From Trichoplax sp. H2 (taxonomy: Eukaryota > Placozoa > Uniplacotomia > Trichoplacea), in contig NOWV01000183.1 in NCBI GenBank assembly GCA_003344405.1, forward strand, positions 93,757 to 157,756: a stretch of DNA of 64,000 bases. Reading direction: 5' to 3'. The position numbers and the translations under genes are program-made. Position 1 is the stretch's first letter; every line of letters begins with the position of its first letter. The notes under the pieces are model-generated. The model saw nothing but the letters and a program-made list of their open reading frames with translations, was not told the DNA's origin and did no database searches. Below are positions 1 to 10,806 of this stretch, piece by piece.

Positions 1-20
1 TAATTTATACTAATTCTTAC

Positions 21-3000
21 ATTAGCTTCTTGTAATTGATTTAACGTAATCACAATATTTTCTCTTTCCTTCTGAAGATTCTTAATGTTGACTTCTTTGT
101 CATGGAGTTCGTCGCAAATACTAACGACATAAATTTTAAGAACTTAAATACAATGCAAGTATTATAAAGTCGGAGTGGTTTGATAGTCGTTTATATTTTA
201 GGATATTATTAATCACAGTACAGAAGCTTTAAATTTCTACAGCAAATTGAGCTAAACTGCAATATCTACCAATACGGCATTGCTAGCAATACGCTGCAAT
301 AAATAAAATCCTCTGCTATCTCCATCGAAATGATCGTATAATATCAATATAATCACATATACACAATCATTGACAGAAATGTTGCACTTATCCGACTCAT
401 TATATCTACAATTGTAACATCACTACCTTTTAATTTTTTCGTCTTTTTCCAAACAAGCTTTCTCTAAAAGTTCTATACGACTTTGAAGACCTTCTTTATC
501 ACTAGTTGGTTCTAAAGTTTCTTCACGAAGTTCAGTCGCCTCATCTTTACTGTCAGTTACAATTTGGCTTTCTAAAGTTGACTTTTCCATAATTAAAGAA
601 TCAATTCGTTCTCTATACAGTGTTTCCGCTTCGGTGAGTTTAATTTCGGCATCTTCTTTTTCGTTCGTGACATTGTCAAGTTGATCTTGGAGATTATCGC
701 AACCCATTTGTAGTTCACTTATTTTTGCGTCCTTATCCTGAATGTTCCTTTCAAGCTGTAATTGTAAACAGAACGATAGTTTAGATACTGAAAATCGAGC
801 TTGTTAATGAATGACGGTTATTATACTGTTACCTCTATCATCTGATTTCAATTCGATGAGCAAATGGAAGGACAACAAGATGCATTAGTTACAACAAAGT
901 GTATAGCCATCAGGCTACTCGATATTATATGTAATTTAATAGCAAAGTAAACCGTAGTCAAATATTTTGTATGATATTGAGCTACCTTTTCATTTAGAAG
1001 AGTTACTTCCTCAGATTTGCTAAGTAATTCCCGCTCATAATTTTCGCTAACACTGGTTAAGCTAAGATTTTTAGTTAAAATAATATGCTAATCACCAATT
1101 AAAATGAATATATATCACTACATTATAAAGTGCATATCAACAAAATGTAATATTTTAGATAGGGTTTTACATCACTAGAATATTATAGCAGAGATAAAAA
1201 CCTTAAAATTTTATCTTTATCTTGGCTAGCGCTGTCTTGATATTTCTTAATTTGCAGACATAAGAAATTTTTTTCTTCTTCAAGTAAATGTAACTGCTCC
1301 TGGAATTGCTGTTGCTGTAGCAGTAATTCATTATTAAGTTTATTTAAGGTTGTTTCCCCCATCTCCAAGCGATTCTGCTTGTCTTCTAGTTCTTTAGAAT
1401 TTCTCATGAGATCATTTTCTAAATCTTGCTTCTCTGACGTTAACATGCTATAAGAATTGCGTAATGTCTCATATTCCTCCTTAACCTTCGTCAGCTGCAT
1501 TTGGTTGTCATTGAAATCATTGCGCATCTATTAAAGATGTAGCCATGCAGATGGTAAGATCACTCTCCAACATGTGAACTGGAAAAAATGAACTAGTTCA
1601 CGTTATAAATAGCTACATACCTGAGAGACTTCATCTCTTAAACCTCGTTTCTAAATAAAAGAAATCGAATTTAATATAGGTATATCGCAGATTAAAAAAT
1701 TATGAGCCTTGCAATAATCAATTCTCCAACGCTCAATACAAAGATGATCGGATCAGTACATGTAGTACGCAGTAATCTTATAAAGGGTCAGAAATAATCT
1801 TATTACCTCTTCAACATGATTATTAACGGCGTCATGTAATTGGTCTCGTTCACTTAGGAGTTGTTCCTTTTCATTACCAAGTAATTGTAACTTTTCTTTA
1901 TATCTACCATTAAATACACAGTAATACATCAATATAATTTTAGATGCAAACAATTGTATATTTTTTTCTTCCTTTTCAGTCAGTGAGTGGTATCTTTATC
2001 ACATTGTAGTTCATAATGGCTAATTATTATTGATTCAAATGCTAATAAATTTTAAAGTACAAAGCATCAACAGGCGACTAAAATACTCGTATCTAAATTT
2101 CAGGTCCATACACAAAATCTATTAGTAGAAGACCGATATAAGTGAGTGACGGTTATTAATAAAACATAATATGAAGTACAACAAAATCCAGTATGGTATC
2201 ACATTGGCTAATATTCCTTCTTCAACTTTGTTGTTCAATACACGCTTACTACATGTTGGTCGGATCGAACCTTTCTAGGATTATCTACCCTCTAAAAAAA
2301 CAGATGTGTAATGACTTGCACCCAAATAGTAATAGTAGCCTCTATCATATACATCCATCCCATTTCAAAAGTAGGACTAGCCAATTTTTACGATCAATAA
2401 TTTTAAGAGATATATATATAATGCAATTATCTCTAACGCGATATTGTATTTGCGTCAACGTTAAATGTTCCTTCAAAGTTCGTTCAGTTAAATAATACTA
2501 CTAAGAAAAAATGCCAGATTATGGGCGGATATCAAAGCGCTAAAAATTCACAGCTAAAATAGTTATTGAAAAATAATACCCCTCAGCTACCAGTGAGGCT
2601 AGCTAGATTAGGTTGCAATGAAGTATGATCTGTTAAGCAAAATGAAAATCAAAAGTATTTTAAGAATGCTACGTATGAAGTTATTCTTGATAGCTTAATA
2701 ATATCCAGTTTTTAATATAGGATATTTGCAGTAAAAGACCGCTTTACAATTTACGCGTATTTCTATAATGCAAAGGACGGAAATCAACTTTGGACAATTG
2801 GATGAATCAATGTGTGTATTTATCTAAGTATTTTTTGGTAGAAGTGAATTGTTAGTCTATTCCAACACTCTGAGACTATAATAGTCCATCTTTCTGTATA
2901 TACTTTAGAGTTGGTGGTATTAATAATGTAAAGATTACCATCCATCAATCGTAAATTATTAACGTATCATTTGGACCAGTATCAACGTATCAGCTTCAAG

Positions 3001-4653
3001 TACAAGCAATATTTGTGTCAAGTTAGACGAAATATTTTCTACGAATGGTATGTATTAGTCTATGACTTATCGTATCTTTTAATAGAAGATGGTTGATAAA
3101 CAGTCTTTAATCTTAAGTTATCAGATCATGTTTGCATGCGTCATCTATGCATACTTCTGTATTAGAGATGGACTTTGAGATTTTCGAGGATAATATTGCT
3201 ATTCATTTTTTAATATAGAGGCAATAAGACTAAGTTGCCCTCAATTTTAATAGATCAATGTCTATTATGCGTAATACAGCAATATAATAAGGCGATACTG
3301 TGTTGACCGATAGCTGTTTACAGTAGTCTACAGAAATTAATACAATCACAATTAATCGAAGGCACCTATTATTGAATTTATCATCGACTTCGTAGCGTTG
3401 TATAGAAGAGTCCCATCAAGAACAGAGAAAATGACTAGAATATAACAATTCACAAAATGCTTTCATCTATAAAGAAAATCAAATACTGCTATTGATTATG
3501 CTAGAAAGAAGGCACGTTGAATATATCATTGGGACGGTTATGATTTTTATCGCCATGATATTGCGATATTCAACATTTGCATGATACGATTTTTGGGGGG
3601 TTTCAGGAAATTGCAAGTGAATGCAATGCCATCATTATTATTTTCTCATGTTTGGATAAATCACCAGATAGCATGTTTACCCTAGACTCTATTATGGTAA
3701 AGAAGGATTTTATACAATTCAAGTTGTAGTCTCGTACTTGGAGCGTAGTAGGAACAAATGATAGCCTGGGATAATAATTTTGGGGAATTTGGATATCATG
3801 CTAGGGCAAGTATTCCGGTAATGTGTGACTCAATAGGTAGATTAGGTTAATATCTTGACTATTTGATGAGAAATGTGAATTATTTGTAGCACAGCTGTGA
3901 AATTGTAATAATGCAATTGGGGTCAATAAAGTGGTCCTTCAAAAGCAACGTTCAAGTCATTTTGAGATTTCTTTGGATTTTTGCATAGTCGTTGATACCG
4001 TTGTTTGAAATTAATGGTCAAAGTGTATCAACCACTTGACTATTAGGAAAAAAATGATTGAAATAAAATGAAAGACTACCGTAGAGTAGTCGATGTCAAT
4101 TGATCAAAAGTATAGTCAACCTGTGAATTTCTTCTTCATTTTGTAACATGGATTTTTCAAAATCTTGGACTTTTTGATTGGATGCATCTAATAATTGTTG
4201 AATTCGATGGCATTCCTCTTGATAATGGCATTTTGCTTTTTGTAATTCTTCATCTAGTGATTTGTGATGATTTAATTCTTCTTGATGGCTATGCTGTAAC
4301 TGTTTCATCTTTTGATCCAACTGGGTATTCATTTTATGTTCAAGATTGACTTTGAATCGATTGACTTCTTGTTCCAGCCGATCGATATGATTGAATTGTT
4401 CAAAGTTATCGTCAATACCGAGGCTACTGGCAAGGAGTGCCAGTACTTTCACGATATCATGTAATCCATATGTTGTCTGATCGATTGGAATTGGATTATC
4501 GGCATTTTCCTGGCTTTGAAGGTGATGAGACTGCTCATCATTATCTTCATTGGCTGATTGGAAACCATCGCCATCGCTTTGCAACGACAGGGTACTCTCG
4601 GAGTTGCCTGGCGTCACCAGTGCAACTTCACCGGAGTGAATCTCTTCTGACAT
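21..4653 (-). CDS. Coiled-coil protein, 3' end outside window (7 exons)
   Basis: Exons on the minus strand: 4653-4121, 1903-1807, 1650-1621, 1527-1202, 1061-986, 755-427, 120-21. All junctions are GT-AG and codon phase matches at each (2,0,0,2,0,2, then 0 at the last donor), giving 497 codons before the window ends. The start is the ATG at 4653, opening MSEEIHSGEVALV. Residues 1-60 are acidic and Ser/Gln-rich. A short hydrophobic stretch (IVKVLALLASSLGI) follows near residue 70. From about residue 90 onward the protein is almost continuous heptad coiled coil rich in E, K, Q and L. Exon 3 is a 30-nt micro-exon. The first intron (1904-4120) is 2.2 kb. This suggests a golgin-like or scaffold rod protein, but I recognise no diagnostic domain, and an anchoring domain could lie in the missing 3' part. 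No transmembrane segment or signal peptide is evident. Confidence 0.8.
1904..4120 (-). other. Long first intron of the coiled-coil gene
   Basis: AT-rich DNA between exons 1 and 2. The open frame at 2193-2495 on the plus strand has no protein-like composition. I see no conserved exon, RNA gene or repeat array. The phase-2 donor at 4120 joins the phase-2 acceptor at 1904 without needing another exon, although an alternative exon cannot be excluded. Confidence 0.6.
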
Positions 4654-5464
4654 AATAATGTATCTATCCGTGTCAATGTTATACTACTCTTCTGCTTAGG
4701 CTTTGAATGTCTAATTGAATGGTACTAATGTGTTGAAAAAAGCAACAACATCGTTGATCGATTGTGTTTTAAAGGCTGAACATTTTACCGATCCCTTGGA
4801 TCGATGGTCAATTTGCGTTGGTGAATAGAAGATGATTGTAATTTTATGATGACAAGGATACTATAATCAGTCTGGTGAGGACAAGGAAGCGTACAACTTG
4901 TTCCACCAAAGTACACGTCTAGGATCCAACGCGTTTATCTTCTATCACTACAATATGAAGAGAAAAAAAAAGCCAATAAAGCAAAAGTAGTCAATGGACC
5001 ACCTCGCTATAGCTGACACCAGATGATGACTATGATGTACTGATCGATTTCAAGCATTCTTAATCATAAAGTGTCCATTTAGCGTGGAATTGTATGGATA
5101 CTAGGTTCAAAGTAGCATTGGCAAAGTAGTACAGTAAAAGATCACCTTGACAGTATGGCCCAGCATATTATCCAATAGGTCAATGATGACACGATTTCAA
5201 CCTTTCAACCATGGACGTTACAACTGGCTGACTGGAGACTTCCCTTGGTGGCTAGGTTGTAACGTTTCTACGTCTATTGCAGGCTGATTTTGAATTAAAA
5301 TAGGAAAGTAGGGCTAGATGAAAGAGATCAATGTCTTCTGCAAGAACTACCACAGTATTACTTACTTATTATGATGATTTTAATATTAATTATTATTGTT
5401 ATGATGATGATGAATTGTTGAAAGCCCCCTGGCTAGCCAAGCAGCAACTGACGGGGCCTGTTCA
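4654..5464. other. Upstream intergenic DNA
   Basis: This lies 5' of the coiled-coil gene and must hold its promoter, but I see no recognisable TATA box or other element. No coding exon is supported. It leads into the palindrome-rich island that begins near 5465. Confidence 0.4.
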
Positions 5465-6450
5465 CTGTCTACAGTACTATACTGTACACTGTACAGTACA
5501 GTTCGATTCCAACATATGTACTGTACACTGTAGAGTACATACTGTATCTCTACTGCACTACCACTTTCAGTAACTCTACTGCAATGGACAGCAGTAATGT
5601 TCACTCATACGGTCTACACTACTCCAATCTGTCTTACTCCAGTCTACAGAATGACCACAGAGATAGAAGAAAACCTGGATGAGAAAGAAGGATGAAAATG
5701 ATCAAAAGGGGGGGGCACTTTTCCAAGCGTATGGTATTGATGAATTCTTCTTCTGGCGACCAGTATTGCAATTAGTACTGTACTCTCAGGGTATAGTAGG
5801 CCACACATTTCTACAGTACAGTATTCCAAGTCAATGACTTCGCGGGTACCGTCTAGTATACAGTACAGTACAGTGGATGGTCATATGAACTATACGATAA
5901 TTCGACGCACGTAAAAGAAAGAAACAACGCTGGCTGGCTGACCTACAGTACAGTAGTACTGTAGAAGTTGCGGAAAAAAAATCACTATGACACTGTACAG
6001 TACCATGGACTACTCATACTACAGTACTGTTCATATCCAGTAAAAGACAAGAAATGCTTGCCATTTCTTCTCGGCACTGCCGGTCTGGAACTATTTTTGT
6101 ACAGTATACAGTTTGACATATTTACATTTTGGACAGTAATACAGTACTGTTCCTATCCAGTAAAAGAGAAGAAATGCTTGCCATTTCTGTACTGTACTGC
6201 CGGTCTGGAACTATTTTTGTATACAGTATGCCATATTTACAATTTGTACAGTACAGTACAGTATAGAAGATAACTCGACGCACGTAAAAGAAAGAAAGAA
6301 CGCTGGCTGGCCTGGTAGAAGTTGCAGAAAAAAATCACTATGACACTGTCCTGTACCATGGACTACTCATACTACAGTACTGTTTATATCCAGTAAAAGA
6401 CAAGAAATGCTTGCTATTTCCGCACTGTACTGTATCCCTATCATTTTTCT
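5465..6450. repeat. Palindrome island A (TACTG/CAGTA words)
   Basis: This is a dense cluster of overlapping words TACTG, TACAG, CAGTA and GTAC, often fusing into the 12-bp palindromes TACTGTACAGTA and TACAGTACTGTA. The stretch is less AT-rich than the surrounding DNA and contains an internal duplication (see the separate entry). Reading frames through it translate to runs such as YCTVLYCT on both strands, which are products of the repeat and not genes. Confidence 0.85.
5896..6425. repeat. Direct duplication of about 373 bp offset
   Basis: The segment from about 5896 (cgacgcacgtaaaagaaaga) recurs at about 6269. The shared block includes gctggctggc, aaaaatcactatgacactgt, the catggactactcatactaca stretch and agacaagaaatgcttgc. 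A middle partial copy of the ccagtaaaagaga...aagaaatgcttgcc part sits near 6155. Copies differ by small substitutions and by gain or loss of TACAG words, so the duplication is not recent or has been remodelled by slippage. Confidence 0.75.
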
Positions 6451-6895
6451 GGTCTTGCGACAGTAGACACTCGACACTGGACAGTATTGAAGAAGACCAA
6501 CACCGTTTTTACCTCCATGCTAATCATTCATGGACGGACAGACCCTTTTCGGACTGGTCTCGTCAAAACACTGTTTCAAACACTTTATTAGAACACCACT
6601 TTAGTATGCAAACAGTCCATTTTCAAGAAACTGCATTTTTTCTTCAATTCAGTAATATTAGGTTAAATCGAATTATTCGTCAGTATGTAGTAAGTTCTGC
6701 TTGCAATCAGCTATATAAGATCATAGATGCCATTTAAATGAATACCAGTGATTTCGAAAACAGCCACAGAAGATCCATACTAATAGTCAGTAGACTCAGT
6801 ACCGTATGCAGTTTTCTGAGTACCGTAAAATATTGATTGGTAGTTTCCCCAATTATTATTTGGTGTCAAAGTTGTGTTCAGTCGACCAGAGTGCA

Positions 6896-7289
6896 AAGAA
6901 AGTAGAATCCAAGTTTATTGGAAGTTTAGCAGCTTGATTTCTACACATTTCATTTCATTACACAATATACTGTACCCAAGTCACCGTCCTCACAATCAAT
7001 GTGAGCTTGTCCATGAAGAAATGGCATTGTTACTAGAAAATAGACTCATATACTGTACTGTATATAAATACATATTTGTTAACGACACCTTAACATACAG
7101 ACTGTACTGTAGGTGCAGTATACTGTACAGTATGATGGATATATTGACATACTGTACAGCATACGTACTGTATAATGTGCAGTAGCAATGATGAAAAAGG
7201 CTATAATGATCTTTGAAGATCATTTGCAGCAGCTACTTTAACAAATAAGACTTTTATCGTACAATCTAACTCCTTCCATGCATAATGTT
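6896..7289. repeat. Block A of a duplicated pair flanking a gap
   Basis: This block starts gaaagtagaatccaagttta and is repeated at 7480-7858 with a few percent substitutions and small indels, mostly inside the TACTG-word tracts (about 7050-7170 versus 7635-7745). The second copy begins at the very first base after an N-run. That position suggests two unmerged alleles placed side by side in the assembly. Confidence 0.8.
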
Positions 7290-7459
7290 ATGTACAGTAC
7301 AGTACAGTAAGACTCAAGGCGTAGTCTTAACGAATGCTCAAATCGCTCCTTACGTCTACGAGTATTTATTAACTATTTAACTGTAACCCAAGTTACCTAA
7401 CAAAAGCAAAAGTACAGTATGGCGCTCATCACGTACATCGAATCAACATAAAACATACC
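7290..7459. repeat. Block B, also present at 9445-9604
   Basis: From the run of cagtacagta through gactcaaggcgtagtcttaa and on to aacataaaacatacc, this block matches 9445-9604 with only a few single-base differences. It ends exactly at the N-run starting at 7460, whereas the second copy continues into unique sequence. Confidence 0.85.
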
Positions 7460-7479
7460 NNNNNNNNNNNNNNNNNNNN
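7460..7479. other. Assembly gap (20 N)
   Basis: Run of 20 undetermined bases between block B and the second copy of block A. Order and distance across it should not be trusted. Confidence 0.99.
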
Positions 7480-7858
7480 GAAAGTAGAATCCAAGTTTAT
7501 TGGAAGTTTAGCACCTTGATTTCTACACATTTCATTTCATTACACAATATACTGTACCCAAGTCACCGTCCTCACAATCAATGTGAGCTTGTGCATGAAG
7601 AAATGGCATTGTTACTAGAAAATAGACTCATATACTGTACTGTACAGATAAATACATATTTGTTAACGACACCTTGACATACTGTAGGTGCAGTATACTG
7701 TACTTGTACAGTATGATGGATATATTGACATACTGTATAATGTGCAGTAGCAATGATGAAAAAGGCTATAATGATCTTCAAAGATCATTTGCAGCAGCTA
7801 CTTTAACAAATAAGACTTTTATCGTTCAATCGAACTCCTTCCATGCATAGTGTTATGT
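7480..7858. repeat. Block A', second copy of 6896-7289
   Basis: Same order of landmarks as 6896-7289: gaaagtagaatcc, tttctacacatttcatttca, aagaaatggcattgttacta, agcaatgatgaaaaaggc, ctccttccatgcat. Similarity stops after gttatgta near 7858. At that point copy A continues into block B, while A' continues into different sequence. Confidence 0.8.
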
Positions 7859-7969
7859 ATGATAGACTGGTAATGTCTAGGAATTAGGGCAGTGTCACAC
7901 ACCACTAGTGACAAAGTAGTCTACACACGCCAATCCTTGCGTAGAACGCCACTTACTAACTTAAAGAGG

Positions 7970-8019
7970 NNNNNNNNNNNNNNNNNNNNNNNNNNNNNNN
8001 NNNNNNNNNNNNNNNNNNN
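7970..8019. other. Assembly gap (50 N)
   Basis: Run of 50 undetermined bases. The sequence on either side (7859-7969 and 8020 onward) is not obviously related. Confidence 0.99.
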
Positions 8020-8362
8020 AATTGTTAATTGGCGCTATAATATTATTAGCGCATAATAATATCAATTATCACATATTTGTTCGATAGTAATTAATAGGAT
8101 TACAAAGTTATAGAAAAGACTAAGTTATGCATAAGAATAATTAACAGGTGGAAAAGGTGTAGATCTGATACAAGTATATAAGAGGTTGTAATTTACCTCG
8201 CTAGAGAGAGGAAAAATACGGAGACCTAATAAAGTTAGTTTAGTAAATTTATCTAGACGCTTCTAGTCCGCCTTTACTGTTGACTGAGGTCCTTCGCTGA
8301 AGTGGAGCGAGTAGTGACGCCTGGTGGCAGGTTTACGGTAGGACAGAGGAGAGTAGGATAAG
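8020..8362 (+). mobile_element. Possible LTR-type element end next to a gap
   Basis: The stretch contains a TATA-like tatataag at about 8174-8182 and an aataaag polyadenylation-like signal near 8229. About 85 bases further on is a TGG-initial motif (tggtggcagg) of the kind used as a tRNA primer-binding site. The terminal 58 bp (8305-8362) recur identically at 63673-63730, again beside a gap, so the sequence is repeated in the genome. Known LTR elements have this arrangement of TATA box, poly(A) signal and TGG site. No gag, pol or integrase frame is visible, because the interior would lie in the gap. Another repeat family is equally possible. Confidence 0.3.
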
Positions 8363-8412
8363 NNNNNNNNNNNNNNNNNNNNNNNNNNNNNNNNNNNNNN
8401 NNNNNNNNNNNN
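8363..8412. other. Assembly gap (50 N)
   Basis: Run of 50 undetermined bases directly after the 58-bp repeat shared with 63673-63730. Confidence 0.99.
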
Positions 8413-8722
8413 GATGATGTAGACGAGATAGTCAGAGATTTACTATCATTTATTACTGAAGGAATCTTGGCACCCAAGATTATAGTCTTTACAATTAAAT
8501 ATCAATTGAAAAACTAGTTGACTATCTAACCGACTAACGAACTAAAAAGGAATAATAATTAGGACGAGCTTACGCATCGTAACAGGCAGATAAATTGCAT
8601 AGCTGCCTAACTGATAAGATAACCGTATAATACTGATATCGTAACTGTATTGATACGTTCACCAGTAATTTACTAATACGTGTGTAATTATTGCAATATA
8701 CTGTGTATGTACTGTATATCAC

Positions 8723-8875
8723 TTGTGGGAAAGGCAACCCAGAATAAAGAAGTGGACTCCACGCATCAGGATATTTTGAAGTGTCTAACCGAGTATTACA
8801 TGATTGACCTAGGGTCGCGATAGAGAACATAACGCATAGAATAAATTTGCAGGACTTGAACATCATTTCGGGCAT
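8723..8875 (-). CDS. Candidate first exon with signal peptide
   Basis: ATG at 8875 opens a 51-codon frame that ends at a possible donor (CAA|GTGATA at 8722). The peptide starts MPEMMFKSCKFILCVMFSIA, continues with TLGQSC, then an Asn/Arg/Asp-containing stretch and SPLLYSGLPFPQ. The basic start, hydrophobic core and small residues before a Cys look like a secretory signal peptide. I do not recognise the family. The next exon would lie towards lower coordinates, where there are two N-gaps, and I found no matching acceptor. It sits inside the segment that appears to be missing from the other allele (see findings). It could be a chance frame. Confidence 0.3.
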
Positions 8876-9207
8876 TGACCTATTTGGCCTTTGTCCATCA
8901 CTTAATTAAATTACTAGTGGAACCCACGCTGGCTATACAGTACTTCGCGTCCTGTATCTACTTATATTTTTTTACAGGTAGTCGCTGCTTTTTACCATAT
9001 CATAGACAGGGACTACTAAAGTAGCTTCGCCAAAATAATATTCAACATGTACGCTATCATCTGCTTTAATGCTATATTGATCTCCATATGTTTGACTAAC
9101 AAAAGCGTTGTTCGCTCCGCAAGAATTTTTCAGTCCAGTGTAGCTACGAGTGACTCATGAATTTCATTCATTTGGGTATGATTTAAAAAATCGAGATTTT
9201 ACTCTAA

Positions 9208-9455
9208 ACTACTGTACGCTGTACAGTATACTGTATCATTCCATTCGAAGTAGCCTGTAAACTATGCAAACTGTCGTGCGGACGAACGTACAGACCAAAG
9301 CCGAGCTCTGGCACATATCGTAGTACCGTTGCCTACAAAGTGAAGTACTGTACTGTACTCGAGCCATTTGGCAGCGTTGCGCTCGGAATTTTGACAGTCT
9401 CAAAAGTCACTAAAAAATTGCGTCATACCATCGACGAAGACGTACAGTACAGTAA
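9208..9455. repeat. Palindrome island C (small)
   Basis: TACTG/CAGTA words cluster at about 9210-9236, 9345-9360 and 9440-9455. The last cluster leads directly into block B'. The intervening sequence is ordinary and carries no supported exon. Confidence 0.6.
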
Positions 9456-9604
9456 AGACTCAAGGCGTAGTCTTAACGAATGCTCAAATCGCTCCTTACG
9501 TCTACGAGTATTTATTAACTATTAAACTGTAACCCAAGTTACCTAACAAAAGCAAAAGTACAGTATGGCGTTCATCACGTACATCGAATCAACATAAAAC
9601 ATAC
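9445..9604. repeat. Block B', second copy of 7290-7459
   Basis: Near-identical to 7290-7459, with small differences such as attaaac for atttaac and gcgttc for gcgctc. It continues after 9604 into single-copy DNA (gaattcatgtaatcg), so this is the copy anchored to the right-hand flank. Confidence 0.85.
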
Positions 9605-9799
9605 CGAATTCATGTAATCGTGCTTGCCCAGCCCCTAATCTATTGTTAACAACTCTAGATTGACGTCAAATATCCCCTGATGCGGAGGTTGACCAACATC
9701 TCTCATTATATACCTCTGAGTGATGAAGTGGCGTCGACTTTTTATACAATTTCAGTTTGTTAAATCAGAAATTAGTTCTGTCACTATGAGAACTGCATT

Positions 9800-10002
9800 G
9801 GACCGATATTGCCTATAAAATCAGTAAGAGAGATGAAATTGGACTGATATTGCCTATTAAATCAATAAGAGAGATGAGATAGGATTGACATCGCCTATAA
9901 AATCAATAAGAGAGATGAAATTGGATTGATATTGCCTATAAAATCAATAAGAGAGATGAAATTGGATTGATATTGCCTATAAAATCAATAAGAGATGAAA
10001 TT
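9800..10002. repeat. Tandem array, five units of about 41 bp
   Basis: Units read ggattgatattgcctataaa followed by atcaataagagagatgaaat and a final t. The first three units carry substitutions, the last two are nearly identical, and the final one has lost a 'ga' pair. It lies about 800 bp upstream of the NDUFA4-like start codon, in intergenic DNA. Confidence 0.9.
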
Positions 10003-10806
10003 GGCATTAAAAGTAGAAAAAATTTTTGGCATAGCTATGCAAATGATCTGTGCGCTATTTTAAGGCGAGTACGTGAGCATCCTCTTGTGAAATTATGCAT
10101 CATCCTTAAAATCAGAATTCCATAGTTTGCCATGTGCCAAATCGAAAAAAAATAACTCTTGAGAGCGATGTACTATACCACTCATTTTTGACATTCACTA
10201 TAATATACTGTTGTGAACTATGAAGCCCTGAAGGGTACATTGAGAGCAATGGATTGGACTGTGCTTTATTGATCAAGCAATATTTTCAACATGTTATTTT
10301 CATTCATTCTTGATTTCATTAACTCACTATCAATTGCTTCTATATTTAATTAATTATAATTACTAAGATACATCGCAACAGATTTCTACATCTCTAATAG
10401 CACCTTATAAAGAGTACAGTATGGGAATGCACTATCTTTCCATGTCATTGCGTTGGATTAATTATGAATACAATGATAGTAATTCTTAGCACCATATTTA
10501 TTTTATTGGATGAAACAATGCACTGGGATAAATATGGAATGGCTAGCCGTAAACATCAACAATAACGTATCTTTCGCTTTTAGCACTTCATGTTTACGGT
10601 GTACGTGACTCTTATCACGTTCAAACATAACTTGATTTGATTGATCATCAGGTATATAAATATCCACCAACGAATGCTATTTCGCTTTCCATTACAAAAT
10701 TCAACGTGTATACCGGCCTAGGAAATTGAATATTGGCAATTTCGCTTGATATTAGTATTTCGATCAAGAATTGATATACAATTCCTTCAATACTCTACAA
10801 TAAGAA

